Assembly (NCBI RefSeq): GCF_014653195.1
Contig: NZ_BNAH01000001.1
Coordinates: 423,175-487,174, forward strand
Length of the DNA: 64,000 nt
DNA from: Thalassotalea profundi
GTDB lineage: Bacteria; Pseudomonadota; Gammaproteobacteria; Enterobacterales; Alteromonadaceae
Direction: 5' to 3'
The translations under genes and the position numbers were made by a program. Under the pieces are notes generated by a model. It saw only the letters and a program-made list of their open reading frames with translations, was not told where the DNA came from and searched no databases. Positions 7,002 through 17,418 of the stretch are shown one piece after another (within the stretch, counting starts at the first letter, position 1; each line of letters begins with the position of its first letter).

Positions 7002-9227
7002 ATGAATCCTCATGTACTTGAAGCTATGTCTCATGGTGGTAAATACCTAAACTCGGAAAAGATTGAAAATAGTAGCCGTCGTAGTTTTCTCAAGGTTGCC
7101 TCATTAGCGACAGGTGGTTTAGCTATTGGTGTTAGTTTACCTTCATTTGCTAGTAATGAAATAACGAGTGACAACGGTGACTTTAATCCAAACGGCTATA
7201 TCCATTTGTATGAGAATGGTGATCTTGTTCTTTATTGCGGGCGTTGTGAAATGGGCCAAGGGATCAGTACGGCGCTTCCCGGCGCTGTCGCTGATGAAAT
7301 GGAAGCTGATTGGTCGCATGTAACAGTAAAACAAGGTGAAGGTAACAGAGATAAATATGGGCCACAAGCAACCGGCGGCTCTGCTAGTATTCGTGTAATG
7401 TTAGAACCTATGCGAAAAGCAGGGGCAACTGCAAAATTAATGCTAATTGCAGCCGGCGCTAAAGTTTGGAAAACCTCTGCTGAAAATTGTTATGCGGAAA
7501 ATCACTTTGTTATTAATAAAATTAATGGTCAAAAACTTTCTTACGGGGAGCTTGCTACATTAGCTGCAAATAGTCCTGTACCTGAAAACCCAACGTTGAA
7601 GAGTAAAGATCAGTTTCGTTATATTGGTAAGGCGCTTGATAGACATGACCAAGGTATGGTGGTTGTCGGTGAGCGAACTTATGGTGTTGATACTAAAGTG
7701 CCTGGTTTAAAGTATGCTGCCATTGTTCATTGTCCAGTGCTTGGAGGGAAATTAAAAAGCCTTGATAAAACAGCGGCATTAGCGGTTAAAGGTGTATCTC
7801 ATGTTGTTGAGATAGAGAGATTAAATGTGCCTTATGGCTCTGTTGGTGGTGTTGCTGTTGTTGCCAATAATACATGGACAGCACAACAAGCCGCTAAAAA
7901 ATTAGTCATTGAATGGGATGCTGGCGCCAATAAAGTTTACAACACGAATACTTATAAAAAGCAATTAGTTAAGAACGTAGAAAAACCGGCGGAATTAGTG
8001 CTCGAACGGGGCGATTTAGCAAGCGCTTTTGAATCTGCATCGCAAAAAGTATCCGCGACTTATACTGGTGGGCATTTATGCCACGCACCAATGGAACCCA
8101 ATGCGAGTGTTGTTTGGGTTCAAAAAGACAGTTGCGAGGTATGGGCTTCAACACAAAGTCCTGAAGATATTCAAAAAGTATTAGCTGGATTTTTAAAAAG
8201 AGAGCCTAAAGATATTAAAGTCAATGTTATGATGGCTGGTGGCGCATTTGGTCGCAAATTTAAATGCGACTATGTACATGAAGCTGCAGCTATTTCTCAA
8301 GCAGTTAATGCGCCAATACAGCTTATATGGTCTCGTGAAGAGGATATGAAAACTGGTTACTATCATTCTATCAGCGCTCAACATATTGAAGCGTCTTTAG
8401 ATGATAAAGGTAATGTAACAGGGTGGTTACACCGCGCGGCCTTTCCTGCTATAGCATCATTGTTTGATCCTAGCTTGGATAGAGCGCCTGCGAGTAGTTT
8501 GGGGGATATCAATAATCACCCGTTCGGTATTGAAAACTTTAGAAGTGAAACCGGTGAAGCTCCCACTCATACGCGTATTGGTTGGTACCGAGCAGTATAT
8601 GCAATTTTTTATGGTTTTGCTTTTGGTACATTTGCCGATGAATTGGCACATAAAGCGGGTAAAGATAGCTTAACTTTTTTAAACCAAATATATGATGCTA
8701 ATACTAACCCTGAACAACAAGAACAAGTTCAACGCTCAAAAGCTGTGCTTGCTCTTGCAGCAGAAAAGGCCGGTTTTGGCAAAAAGCTGCCTGCAGGGGA
8801 AGCGATAGGTATTGCTGTTCATCATAGTTTTCATAGTTATGTTGCGATGGCCGTTCATGTTAAAGTTGACGGCGATAACATTAAAGTACTTAATGTTGAC
8901 TGTGCTATTGATTGTGGTCAGGTGTTAAACACCGATGGTGCAACCGCTCAGATGGAAGGAGCTGTTGTTATGGGAATGTCGTTATCCTTGTATACCGAAA
9001 TTACCTTTAAAGATGGTGCGGTTGTTAATAGCAATTACCATGATTATCCCGTGCTTCGTATCAATGAAATGCCTAATGTGAATGTGCACATTATAGATTC
9101 AGATAAGCCAGCTACCGGTTTAGGTGAGCCTGGAGTTTCACCATTTGCACCTGCTTTAAGTAATGCTATTTTTGCGGCTTCAGGTAAACGTTATAGAGAC
9201 TTACCAATAAAACCATTATCAGTATAA
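7002..9227 (+). CDS. Tat-exported molybdopterin-binding large subunit (IorB-like)
   Basis: This 741-residue catalytic subunit begins with a twin-arginine signal (SSRRSFLKVA, residues 24-33), then a hydrophobic stretch ending near Ala50. It therefore acts in the periplasm. Later features of the aldehyde oxidase/xanthine dehydrogenase family include GRCEMGQGISTALP, the substrate-side AGGAFGRKF segment and GLGEPGVSPFAPALSNAIF, where the conserved Glu of GEPG is the expected catalytic base. The pair resembles isoquinoline 1-oxidoreductase IorAB and periplasmic aldehyde dehydrogenases. There is no FAD subunit or cytochrome c next to it, so electron acceptor and substrate are unknown. A terminator follows at once. 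Confidence 0.88.
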   Translation: MNPHVLEAMSHGGKYLNSEKIENSSRRSFLKVASLATGGLAIGVSLPSFASNEITSDNGDFNPNGYIHLYENGDLVLYCGRCEMGQGISTALPGAVADEMEADWSHVTVKQGEGNRDKYGPQATGGSASIRVMLEPMRKAGATAKLMLIAAGAKVWKTSAENCYAENHFVINKINGQKLSYGELATLAANSPVPENPTLKSKDQFRYIGKALDRHDQGMVVVGERTYGVDTKVPGLKYAAIVHCPVLGGKLKSLDKTAALAVKGVSHVVEIERLNVPYGSVGGVAVVANNTWTAQQAAKKLVIEWDAGANKVYNTNTYKKQLVKNVEKPAELVLERGDLASAFESASQKVSATYTGGHLCHAPMEPNASVVWVQKDSCEVWASTQSPEDIQKVLAGFLKREPKDIKVNVMMAGGAFGRKFKCDYVHEAAAISQAVNAPIQLIWSREEDMKTGYYHSISAQHIEASLDDKGNVTGWLHRAAFPAIASLFDPSLDRAPASSLGDINNHPFGIENFRSETGEAPTHTRIGWYRAVYAIFYGFAFGTFADELAHKAGKDSLTFLNQIYDANTNPEQQEQVQRSKAVLALAAEKAGFGKKLPAGEAIGIAVHHSFHSYVAMAVHVKVDGDNIKVLNVDCAIDCGQVLNTDGATAQMEGAVVMGMSLSLYTEITFKDGAVVNSNYHDYPVLRINEMPNVNVHIIDSDKPATGLGEPGVSPFAPALSNAIFAASGKRYRDLPIKPLSV

Positions 9228-9252
9228 TTTAATCAATGATAAAGGAAATTAG

Positions 9253-9284
9253 AGCCAAAACAGGTTAAATGTTTTGGCTTTTTT
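9253..9284 (+). terminator. Rho-independent terminator after the oxidoreductase operon
   Basis: AGCCAAAACA (9253-9262) pairs with TGTTTTGGCT (9270-9279) over a 7-base loop, and a run of T follows. It lies 25 bases past the large-subunit stop. Confidence 0.9.
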
Positions 9285-9388
9285 ATGTTACTAAGTATGT
9301 GTATCTACTAGCTTTAAAAAGCGAGTATGTTATTTTGCTTCTAAAATATTTTTCGAGTAGTTAGCCATTTTTAAGGATGTGTTTATAA

Positions 9389-10627
9389 ATGCAGTATTTC
9401 CAGTTTCCTAGAGTGAACAACCCGCTTATTACGAAAGCAGTTAAATGTACATTTTTATCTTTAGGGCTTTTTTCATTTAGCCTAGCAGCTAACGACTTTG
9501 AACAATGCAAGCTTGATTTTCAAAAGTCAGCAACAGAGTTAGGTTATTCAGACTATATTATTGACGATGTTATCAGCTCATTATCCCCCATTGAACGTGT
9601 ACAGCAATTAGATAAGAGTCAACCTGAATTTAGTGAAACATTTGCTGAATATATTAGTAAACGAGTTACTGACTATCGACTAAGAGTAGGCAAACAAAAA
9701 TTAAATGAGCATAAAGCCTTGCTCGACCAATTAACCAAAAAATATGGTGTCCCGTCTCAATACTTAGTGGCTTTTTGGGGATTAGAAACTAATTACGGTA
9801 GCTACAAAGGTAAAATGCCTGTACTAAATTCTATTGCTACCTTAGCATGTGATAAAAGGCGAAGCCGTTACTTTACGGCTGAGTTATTTAATTTATTTGA
9901 TTTGATCGATCAAAAAAGTGTAACTGTAGATCAACTTCAAGGATCATGGGCAGGTGCTATGGGGCATATGCAATTTATGCCTACCGCATTAAAAGCTTAT
10001 GGCATAGACGGTGATAATGATGGCAAAGTTGATGTATGGGAAAGTGAAGCTGATGCATTAACTTCTGCTGCTAATTATTTAAGTCAAATTGGTTGGCGGG
10101 CAAGTCAGCGTTGGGGAAGAAAAGTTACACTGCCAGAAAATTTCGACTATGCGCAAATTGAGCAAGATAAATTCTACCCTTTGAGCGACTTTAAGAAATT
10201 GGGTGTTACCACTGAGTATCAACAGCCGCTTTCTAATTATGCTATTGATGCTCAATTATTCTTACCTGCGGGGCACAATGGTCCTGCATTTTTGGTGTAC
10301 CCTAATTTTAATGTGATTATGAAATGGAATCTTTCAAAAAACTATGCCACGGCTGTTGGCTTGTTAGCGAATAGTTTAGTTGGTGCTAAAAAACAACAAT
10401 TTGAACCGTTAGCTGATAAACATCGTTATACTCGCGAACAATTGCAAAAACTTCAAGAAAAGCTGCAATCATTAGGATACAAAACAGGCAAGCCAGATGG
10501 TATTTGGGGGCCTAATAGTCGTAAAGCCATACGATCATTTCAACTTGCCAATAACTTAGTGGCTGATGCTTATCCTAATCAGGCGGTTTTTGACGCCGCC
10601 GAAGTTATTAAAGAGTCGATTAATTAA
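9389..10627 (+). CDS. Lytic murein transglycosylase, MltB/SLT_2 type with peptidoglycan-binding domain
   Basis: This enzyme cleaves glycan strands of peptidoglycan in the periplasm, forming 1,6-anhydro ends. The 412-residue protein has an N-terminal signal (hydrophobic residues 20-34) and no clear lipobox. The SLT_2 domain has the catalytic Glu133 in FWGLETNYG and the family segments QGSWAGAMGHMQFMPT and DGDNDGKVDVW. Residues 345-405 form a PG_binding_1 domain (LQKLQEKLQSLGYKTGKPDGIWG). AAGGA lies upstream of the ATG. A second SLT_2 gene without the binding domain sits at 29045. Confidence 0.92.
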   Translation: MQYFQFPRVNNPLITKAVKCTFLSLGLFSFSLAANDFEQCKLDFQKSATELGYSDYIIDDVISSLSPIERVQQLDKSQPEFSETFAEYISKRVTDYRLRVGKQKLNEHKALLDQLTKKYGVPSQYLVAFWGLETNYGSYKGKMPVLNSIATLACDKRRSRYFTAELFNLFDLIDQKSVTVDQLQGSWAGAMGHMQFMPTALKAYGIDGDNDGKVDVWESEADALTSAANYLSQIGWRASQRWGRKVTLPENFDYAQIEQDKFYPLSDFKKLGVTTEYQQPLSNYAIDAQLFLPAGHNGPAFLVYPNFNVIMKWNLSKNYATAVGLLANSLVGAKKQQFEPLADKHRYTREQLQKLQEKLQSLGYKTGKPDGIWGPNSRKAIRSFQLANNLVADAYPNQAVFDAAEVIKESIN

Positions 10628-10720
10628 CAGCGAGCCCATATAATCCTCTACAAGATTGGTTTTATGTTTAATTAAATACAACTAAAACCTAAATAATTCA
10701 CCATAGTCTAACTTTGTCGC

Positions 10721-10757
10721 TATTCGCCATTAATAACTGTTGTTATAATGGCGAATA
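10721..10757 (+). promoter_or_regulatory. Extended -10 promoter inside an inverted repeat, upstream of glnS
   Basis: TATTCGCCATTA (10721-10732) and TAATGGCGAATA (10746-10757) are perfect 12-base arms around 13 bases. Within it TGTTATAAT forms an extended -10 element (TATAAT 10744-10749), about 45 bases before the glnS start. No good -35 is visible. The dyad could be an operator, or a hairpin closing the upstream gene, although it lacks a T-run. Confidence 0.55.
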
Positions 10758-10794
10758 ATTGATTGTTAATTTTATACTTTTAGAGGTTCTGTAG

Positions 10795-12465
10795 ATGTCG
10801 GAAGCTGAAAACCGTCCTACCAATTTTATACGCCAAATTATCGATGCTGATCTGGAAAGTGGTAAACATTCCAACGTACAGACTCGTTTTCCGCCGGAGC
10901 CAAACGGTTATTTACATATTGGTCATGCTAAATCTATTTGTTTAAATTTTGGTATTGCCCAAGATTACAATGGCTTATGTAATTTACGTTTTGACGACAC
11001 TAACCCAGAAAAAGAAGATATTGATTACGTACACTCAATTCAAAAAGATGTTAAATGGTTAGGCTTTGAATGGGCTGGCGATGTTCATTATTCCTCTGAG
11101 TATTTTGATCAGCTTCACGGTTTCGCTGTTGAGTTAATCGAGAAAGGGTTAGCTTATGTTTGCTTTTTAAATGGCGATGAAGCACGTGAATACCGTGGAA
11201 CTTTGAAAGCTCCAGGCAAGAATAGTCCTTATAGAGATACAAGTGTTGCTGAAAACATTGCTTTATTTGAAAAAATGAAAAACGGTGAGTTTAAAGAAGG
11301 TGAATGTACATTACGTGCAAAAATAGACATGAGCTCAAGCTTTATGTGTTTGCGCGATCCGGTAATTTATCGTGTTAGATTTGCTCATCATCACCAAACC
11401 GGAGATAAGTGGTGTATTTATCCGATGTACGACTTTACTCACTGTATTTCAGATGCGATTGAAAATATCACACACTCTTTATGTACTTTAGAGTTTCAAG
11501 ATAATCGTCGTTTGTATGATTGGGTCATTGATAATATAACGATAGATTCTCGTCCGCATCAGTATGAATTTTCACGCTTGAATTTAGAATATACGGTAAT
11601 GAGTAAACGTAAACTAAATGATTTGGTGACTGAAAAACTTGTAAGCGGCTGGGACGACCCACGTATGCCAACTATTGCTGCGTTTCGTCGTAGAGGTTAT
11701 ACACCTGCATCAATTCGTGAATTTACTAAACGTATTGGCGTGACCAAAATGGATAACACCGTTGAGATGGGAGTATTAGAGGCTTGTATTCGTGAAGACT
11801 TAAATGATAATGCTCCGCGTGCAATGGCTGTTCTTGATCCTATTAAGTTAGTTATCGAAAATTATCCTGAAGATAAGGTCGAAGAATTAACCGTAAAAAA
11901 TCACCCCAGTGATGAAAGTCAAGGTACTCGTATTGTTCCTTTTGCGAGAGATATTTTGATAGAAGCGGAAGATTTTAGAGAAGAAGCGAATAAAAAATAT
12001 AAACGCTTAGTACTTGATAAAGCTGTTCGCTTACGTGGTGCGTATGTTGTCACAGCAACTCGATGTGATAAAGACAGTGCCGGAAATATTACAACCGTAT
12101 ATTGTCAGTATGATCCAGAAACCTTAGGCAAAAACCCAACTGATGGAACCAAACCGAAAGGCGTTATTCATTGGGTTAGTGCTGAACATGCTGTAAATGC
12201 GACTGTTCGTTTATATGACCGTTTATTTTCTGTACCTAATCCTGGCGCAGCAGAAGATTTTCATGAAGTTATGAATCCTGATTCGTTAATAGAAATTAAT
12301 ACGGCTAAAGTTGAACCATATCTTGTTAATGCACAGCCAGAACAAGCGTTTCAATTTGAACGCCAAGGTTACTTTTGTTTAGATAATAAAGATGCAACTG
12401 ACGGCAACTTAGTATTTAACCGTACTGTTGGTCTTCGTGATACATGGGCAAAAATAGCTGATTAA
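10795..12465 (+). CDS. glnS: Glutaminyl-tRNA synthetase
   Basis: This cytoplasmic class I synthetase charges tRNA-Gln with glutamine. The 556-residue length is typical. [15 protein letters not shown] holds the HIGH motif (residues 41-44) and VMSKRKL (from Met269) is the KMSKS equivalent. The C-terminal beta-barrel anticodon-binding region is complete to the end. AGAGG precedes the ATG by about 9 bases. It is monocistronic, with a promoter-like dyad before it and a terminator after it. Confidence 0.97.
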   Translation: MSEAENRPTNFIRQIIDADLESGKHSNVQTRFPPEPNGYLHIGHAKSICLNFGIAQDYNGLCNLRFDDTNPEKEDIDYVHSIQKDVKWLGFEWAGDVHYSSEYFDQLHGFAVELIEKGLAYVCFLNGDEAREYRGTLKAPGKNSPYRDTSVAENIALFEKMKNGEFKEGECTLRAKIDMSSSFMCLRDPVIYRVRFAHHHQTGDKWCIYPMYDFTHCISDAIENITHSLCTLEFQDNRRLYDWVIDNITIDSRPHQYEFSRLNLEYTVMSKRKLNDLVTEKLVSGWDDPRMPTIAAFRRRGYTPASIREFTKRIGVTKMDNTVEMGVLEACIREDLNDNAPRAMAVLDPIKLVIENYPEDKVEELTVKNHPSDESQGTRIVPFARDILIEAEDFREEANKKYKRLVLDKAVRLRGAYVVTATRCDKDSAGNITTVYCQYDPETLGKNPTDGTKPKGVIHWVSAEHAVNATVRLYDRLFSVPNPGAAEDFHEVMNPDSLIEINTAKVEPYLVNAQPEQAFQFERQGYFCLDNKDATDGNLVFNRTVGLRDTWAKIAD

Positions 12466-12479
12466 TAAAAGCCATAACA

Positions 12480-12514
12480 AAAAGTCGTTATAACGTAAGC
12501 TATAACGGCTTTTT
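12480..12514 (+). terminator. Terminator after glnS
   Basis: AAAAGTCGTTATA pairs with TATAACGGCTTTT (one G-T pair) across a short loop and runs into T bases, 15 bases after the glnS stop. Confidence 0.85.
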
Positions 12515-12697
12515 AATGTGTAAATAAATTTAAACATTACTTTTCTTGGTTTAATGAATACGTAAAGAATTTTTGTGCTTTCCGCTAATTGCTAGCATTT
12601 TGTAACGGTCATAAACATCTATTTAAAGATTTTAATTCCAATTATTTGTCTCTAAAGCTACTATAGTTTTTCAATACCATTTCTTAAGGAAAAGTAG

Positions 12698-13270
12698 ATG
12701 AGACCTCTATTATCTCTCATTTTAGTGTTTTGTTTCTCGAGCAGCGCAATCGCACAAGAGACATTAACTAAAGCACTTGCTCAGCAATACTTTAATGCTA
12801 TTGAGCAACTACAACAATTACAACAACAGTACCCTGAACTAGACAAACAGATGGACGATTTTTCTTACACAGATAAAACTAAGTTTTTATCCAAAGTTCA
12901 AGAGTTATCGTTTTACCCTCAAATTAATAGTGCTATTCAAACAGCGGGACTTTCAGGTGTTGAACAGCTTTATGATCTTAGTATGAGAATTATTGGCGGA
13001 GTAATGGCAGTACAAATGGAACAAATGCCGTCCGGAGAAAATATTGATGCATTGTTAGCAATGAAGCAACAAGCAGTTGAACAAATGCAAAAAGCTAATA
13101 TGCCCAAAGAAGTGCGTGAAAAAATGCTAAAAACGCTTGAAGAGCAAGAGAAAAATATGATGGGCATGTTAAAAATGGGTAAAAATGTTTCACCAGAAGA
13201 TAAAAAGTTTATTAAAGAAAACTTAGATTGGGTCATGGCTAATATGCCAGAAGATCACGACGATAATTAG
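12698..13270 (+). CDS. Exported helical protein of unknown function
   Basis: This is a 190-residue protein with a clear Sec signal peptide (hydrophobic residues 4-17, cleavage likely after SSAIA). The mature part is almost entirely helical and rich in Gln, Met, Lys and Glu, with amphipathic stretches (AIEQLQQLQQQYPELDKQM and EQMQKANMPKEVREKMLKTL). It is probably periplasmic and soluble. No family was recognised and no cysteine remains after cleavage. AAGGA lies about 8 bases before the ATG, and a terminator follows, so it is transcribed alone. Confidence 0.75.
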   Translation: MRPLLSLILVFCFSSSAIAQETLTKALAQQYFNAIEQLQQLQQQYPELDKQMDDFSYTDKTKFLSKVQELSFYPQINSAIQTAGLSGVEQLYDLSMRIIGGVMAVQMEQMPSGENIDALLAMKQQAVEQMQKANMPKEVREKMLKTLEEQEKNMMGMLKMGKNVSPEDKKFIKENLDWVMANMPEDHDDN

Positions 13271-13310
13271 CCTTTTGACTTTATAACTTATTAAAACCAC
13301 ATCAATACAT

Positions 13311-13342
13311 AGACTTCCTTTTTAAGGGGAAGTCTTTTTTTT
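13311..13342 (+). terminator. Terminator after the exported helical protein
   Basis: AGACTTCC (13311-13318) pairs with GGAAGTCT (13328-13335) and is followed by a run of eight T. Confidence 0.85.
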
Positions 13343-13448
13343 ATTCATTCATACAACTGTATAAGTAGATAAATAGTTAAACTGTAGATAGGCTTTATTT
13401 TTGCCTTGGTTATACTAAGTTTCACTTTATTTTTTGGCATGTAATGCA

Positions 13449-14324
13449 ATGTTTTCTTTAAAAAAATCTATTCCATTTTTTTTTGTTTTGTTATGGAGCA
13501 CTGGTTTTATCGGTGCAAAATATGGTTTGCCTTATGCAGGAACAGGAGACTTTCTAAGTTTACGTGGCATTGGTAATGTGCTTGTTTTTGTTTTTCTCAT
13601 TATTTTACTCAAACAACCTAAACTCACGTTAAGTCAAATACTTCACTCGATGATCACTGGCTTATTAATTCATGGTGCATATTTAGGCGGTGTTTTTGGC
13701 GCGATAGAGCAGGGAATTCCAGCAGGAGTTACTGCAATTATTGTAGGCTTACAACCTTTATTAACTGCTTTTATTGCACTTTATTTATTTAATGAATCAT
13801 TAACGAAAAAGCAACTAGTTGCGCTTGTAGGCGGCGTAATTGGTATTGGGTTGGTTGTCGCTAGCCAAGTTGATTTGTCTCGAGTTAATTATAGCGCGTT
13901 AATTTTTGCGGTTATCGCTTTACTAGGCATTACAATCGGTACTTTATATCAAAAAATATTTTGCCAAAATCAGCCGTTATTACCTTCAGTTTTATGGCAG
14001 TATATTGCGAGCTTATTGGTATTTTTACCAATATCATACTTCCAAGTAGCGCCTGATATTAATTGGCAACCAGAGTTTATTTCCGCTTTACTGTGGCTTA
14101 TTTTAGGCTTGTCTGTCGTATCAATTTTATTACTCTTGTATATGATTGAGCATGGTGCGGCTGCTAAAGTGTCTAGTTACTTCTATTTAGTACCACCAGC
14201 AACTGCACTTGAAGCGTGGTTACTATTTGATGAAACTTTAACTATAGTTAGTATTTGCGGAATGATACTGTGCGTCTTTAGTGTTTATATTCTTACTCAT
14301 GTCAAAAAAATAAAAACGCTATAA
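13449..14324 (+). CDS. DMT-superfamily transporter, EamA type
   Basis: This inner-membrane exporter of the drug/metabolite superfamily has ten predicted spans in two EamA repeats (about residues 5-135 and 150-285). The N-terminal WSTGFIGAKYGLPYA is the usual start of the first repeat. I chose ATG 13449 (MFSLKKS) because the upstream TTG at 13434 has no ribosome site and adds nothing conserved; neither start has a strong one. The substrate is unknown; related proteins export amino acids, metabolites or drugs. The next gene follows on the same strand after about 70 bases. Confidence 0.85.
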   Translation: MFSLKKSIPFFFVLLWSTGFIGAKYGLPYAGTGDFLSLRGIGNVLVFVFLIILLKQPKLTLSQILHSMITGLLIHGAYLGGVFGAIEQGIPAGVTAIIVGLQPLLTAFIALYLFNESLTKKQLVALVGGVIGIGLVVASQVDLSRVNYSALIFAVIALLGITIGTLYQKIFCQNQPLLPSVLWQYIASLLVFLPISYFQVAPDINWQPEFISALLWLILGLSVVSILLLLYMIEHGAAAKVSSYFYLVPPATALEAWLLFDETLTIVSICGMILCVFSVYILTHVKKIKTL

Positions 14325-14397
14325 AGCTAGTGCTTAAGTTTAAAGACTAAATGGATAATAATAACTCTTATAAGTTTTTGGGACAAAGGAGCAATAA

Positions 14398-15309
14398 GTG
14401 AATAGATTACGTATAGCAATGATAGGTTTAGGTGATATAGCACAAAAAGCTTATTTACCTATTATAGCTACACACCCGAGTATTACTCCTATTTTATGTA
14501 CTCGAAATCAAGAGGTTTTAGCACAATTAGCTAAGCAATATAGAATTAATGACTGTTATGACGATAGTAATCGCTTATTTGAAAGTAAACCTGATGCGGT
14601 CATGATACATTCTGCGACAGAAAGTCATTTCGATATTGCTGTTCAATCACTTAATGCAGGTATAGCTACATTTATTGATAAACCATTAAGTTATAAAATA
14701 AGTGAGTGTAACCAACTAATAACTCTTGCAAGAGAAAATAACATCCCACTTTATCTTGGCTTTAACCGAAGATTTGCACCACAGGTAACTAACCTTTTAG
14801 CAAAAAATATCTCTCATATCCGGTGGCAAAAGAATAGAGTTGCTTTACCTGATAATGCTACAACAGTCATTTTTGATGACTTTATCCATGTAATTGATGG
14901 TTTATGTTATTTGGCAGGGAGCGATATTAGTATGCTGAGTAATTTACAAGTATTCGGTCAATCCTCTAATGAACAACTGACAAATATACGTATTTCCTTT
15001 GAATGTGGCCAGCGACTATTTGAAGGTAGTATGAATAGAGCTTCTGGGATCAATGAGGAAGTTATTGAAGCATTTGCTCATAACGAGAAATATCAAATAT
15101 CAGGGTTAACTACAGGCAATTATTATCAAGAAGGTAGAGTATCAACAATAGGTTTTTCTGACTGGGATAGCTATTTATATACCAGAGGTTTTGTTGATAT
15201 GATTGATCATTGGCTTAGTGTTATTCATCAAGGTTATTCGTCAAACCAACAATTAGCACAAATTGAACGAACACATCAACTTTGTCAGAACATATTAGAA
15301 CAACTTTAA
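14398..15309 (+). CDS. Gfo/Idh/MocA-family oxidoreductase
   Basis: This 303-residue NAD(P)-dependent dehydrogenase is likely to act on a sugar or polyol derivative. The Rossmann start is MIGLGDIAQKAYLPII (GxGxxA near residues 10-15). The motif FIDKPLSY at about residue 95 is the family's catalytic-lysine EKP equivalent. GFNRRFAPQV follows. The start is GTG, with AAAGGAG about 6 bases upstream. The substrate cannot be read from the sequence. Confidence 0.88.
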   Translation: MNRLRIAMIGLGDIAQKAYLPIIATHPSITPILCTRNQEVLAQLAKQYRINDCYDDSNRLFESKPDAVMIHSATESHFDIAVQSLNAGIATFIDKPLSYKISECNQLITLARENNIPLYLGFNRRFAPQVTNLLAKNISHIRWQKNRVALPDNATTVIFDDFIHVIDGLCYLAGSDISMLSNLQVFGQSSNEQLTNIRISFECGQRLFEGSMNRASGINEEVIEAFAHNEKYQISGLTTGNYYQEGRVSTIGFSDWDSYLYTRGFVDMIDHWLSVIHQGYSSNQQLAQIERTHQLCQNILEQL

Positions 15310-15324
15310 CCGCTTAAGAATTAT

Positions 15325-15352
15325 GTTAGGCCCTAGGTACCTAGGGCCTAAC
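15325..15352. terminator. 28-base perfect palindrome, bidirectional terminator
   Basis: Bases 15325-15338 are the exact reverse complement of 15339-15352, centred on GTAC. The palindrome lies in the 45 bases between the oxidoreductase stop (15309) and the trpA stop (15355). It can serve both strands, though it is not followed by a strong T-run on either. Confidence 0.7.
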
Positions 15353-15354
15353 TA

Positions 15355-16185
15355 TTATTTAACCGTCGCTGCTTTCATTGATTTAATAAAACTGCTTAAA
15401 TTAGTAAGCATCGCTTTGTTATCTGCTAAGTTGTTTTCAATAATTTTAACAACGGCTGAGCCGCTTATTGCGCCTCTTGCACCTGCTGCTAAGGCTTCTT
15501 TAACTTGCTCAGGGGCTGAAATACCAAAGCCAATAACAGAAGGTGGAGCATTGTTTGCTTTTAATGCCGCTACTAAATGATCCGCAGGTGTCGTTGCTTT
15601 AGTCTCTGCGCCAGTGACGCCAGCACGACTGAGTACGTAGGTATATCCTTCGCTATACTTGGCAACGTTAGCTAACGTTTTTTCACTACCATTGGGTGGT
15701 GCAATAAATATCGGAGCGATACCACTTTTTAGTGCAGCGTTACGAAATGGCTCACTTTCTCTGATGGGTAAATCAGCAATAAGTACCGAATCAACACCCG
15801 CATCGGCCATATCTTGATAGAAATTATCAATACCACGGGCAAACACTAAATTACCGTATAGTAATAAACCAATGGGGATTTGCGGAGCATACTCCCTCAC
15901 TTGCTTTAAAATATCGATACAAATGTCAGTATTTACACCTGAAGATAAAGCACGCAAAGCAGCTTGTTGAATGGTGACGCCGTCAGCACTTGGATCTGAA
16001 AAGGGGATCCCCAATTCTAGCGCATCGGCACCTGAATCAATTAGTGTCTTAATGACTTCAAATGATTGCTCAGGATTTGGATCGCCGATGGTAACAAAAG
16101 GAATAAAAGCGCCTTCGTTTTTTTCAGCTAAGTTAGCAAAACACTGTTGATAACGCTGACTAATGCCTGGATGTATTTGGCTCAT
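15355..16185 (-). CDS. trpA: Tryptophan synthase alpha subunit
   Basis: This subunit cleaves indole-3-glycerol phosphate to indole and glyceraldehyde-3-phosphate, and passes indole to TrpB. The 276-residue protein has the catalytic Glu in [14 protein letters not shown] and Asp in [14 protein letters not shown], plus [14 protein letters not shown] for phosphate binding. It is the last gene of the operon; its start shares a base with the trpB stop. A palindromic terminator follows within 30 bases. Confidence 0.97.
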   Translation of the reverse strand: MSQIHPGISQRYQQCFANLAEKNEGAFIPFVTIGDPNPEQSFEVIKTLIDSGADALELGIPFSDPSADGVTIQQAALRALSSGVNTDICIDILKQVREYAPQIPIGLLLYGNLVFARGIDNFYQDMADAGVDSVLIADLPIRESEPFRNAALKSGIAPIFIAPPNGSEKTLANVAKYSEGYTYVLSRAGVTGAETKATTPADHLVAALKANNAPPSVIGFGISAPEQVKEALAAGARGAISGSAVVKIIENNLADNKAMLTNLSSFIKSMKAATVK

Positions 16186-17417
16186 TAGTTTTGCTCCTTA
16201 TTGTTAGAGGCTTCGGGGTGTAATACCGTTTGTACGTGGGCAAGATCTTTATCGCCACGACCAGATAAGTTAACTAAGAAAATAGTTTCTTCTGTTACAG
16301 TCTCGGCCATTTTAAGCGCATGGGCTAATGCATGAGAAGACTCTAATGCAGGAATAATACCTTCAGAGCTCGCTAATGTTTGAAAAGCCGCTAATGCTTC
16401 ATCGTCATTAATTGGTACATATTGAGCACGACCTGTTTCTTTTAAATAGGCATGTTGTGGTCCTACAGCTGGATAATCTAAACCAGCTGAAACAGAGTAA
16501 GACTCTTCAATTTGGCCATATTTATCTTGCATAATATAGGTATAGTTGCCGTGCAACATACCTTTAGTACCGGCAGATAAGGTTGCACCATGCTCATGGG
16601 TATCTATGCCTTTACCACCAGCCTCTACACCAATTAACTTAACGTTAGTTTCATGAATAAAGTCGTTAAACATACCGATGGCATTTGAACCGCCACCCAC
16701 ACAGGCAATAACGTAATCCGGTAATTTACCTTCTTCTTCAAGTAGCTGGGCTTTGGCTTCTTCGCCGATCATCTTTTGAAAGTCACGAACAATGGTAGGG
16801 AATGGATGAGGACCTGCAGCAGTCCCTAATAGGTAATGAGCGCTGTCATAGTTGGCAGACCAATCACGTAACGCTTCATTAACCGCATCTTTTAAGGTTC
16901 CGCCACCAGCAGTAACGGGAATAACGGTTGCTCCCATTAGCTTCATTCTAAAGACATTAGGCTGTTGGCGTTGACAGTCTACCGTGCCCATGTAAACACG
17001 ACATTTTAAACCGAGTAACGCACAAGCAATTGCCGTGGCAACGCCATGCTGCCCCGCACCTGTTTCAGCAATGATTTCTGTTTTTCCCATTTTTTTAGCT
17101 AGTAATGCTTGGCCTAATACTTGGTTAGTTTTATGAGCACCACCGTGTAACAAGTCTTCACGTTTTAAGTAAATTTTAGCGAGTGGGTTTTTTGATAAAT
17201 TACGGGTTAGTGTAAGCGGTGTTGGCCTACCAGCATAACTTGTGAGTAGTTTGTTAAATTCAGCCTGAAATGCTTCATCAGTTTTAGAGTCAACAAAGGC
17301 TTGTTCTAATTGCTCAAGTGCAGGTACTAATAATTCGCCAACAAACATTCCGCCAAATTCACCAAAATAGGCAGGTATTATTTGTTTTTCTGCTACTTTA
17401 TTCGTTTGATTCGTCAT
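16185..17417 (-). CDS. trpB: Tryptophan synthase beta subunit
   Basis: This PLP enzyme condenses indole with serine to give tryptophan. [15 protein letters not shown] holds the PLP-binding lysine, [11 protein letters not shown] the catalytic glutamate and [10 protein letters not shown] the phosphate loop. I set the start at ATG 17417 (MTNQTNK, 410 residues), one base after the trpCF stop. A frame open to 17492 would add 25 residues read over the end of trpCF, with no conservation expected there. Confidence 0.97.
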   Translation of the reverse strand: MTNQTNKVAEKQIIPAYFGEFGGMFVGELLVPALEQLEQAFVDSKTDEAFQAEFNKLLTSYAGRPTPLTLTRNLSKNPLAKIYLKREDLLHGGAHKTNQVLGQALLAKKMGKTEIIAETGAGQHGVATAIACALLGLKCRVYMGTVDCQRQQPNVFRMKLMGATVIPVTAGGGTLKDAVNEALRDWSANYDSAHYLLGTAAGPHPFPTIVRDFQKMIGEEAKAQLLEEEGKLPDYVIACVGGGSNAIGMFNDFIHETNVKLIGVEAGGKGIDTHEHGATLSAGTKGMLHGNYTYIMQDKYGQIEESYSVSAGLDYPAVGPQHAYLKETGRAQYVPINDDEALAAFQTLASSEGIIPALESSHALAHALKMAETVTEETIFLVNLSGRGDKDLAHVQTVLHPEASNNKEQN

Positions 17418-17418
17418 T

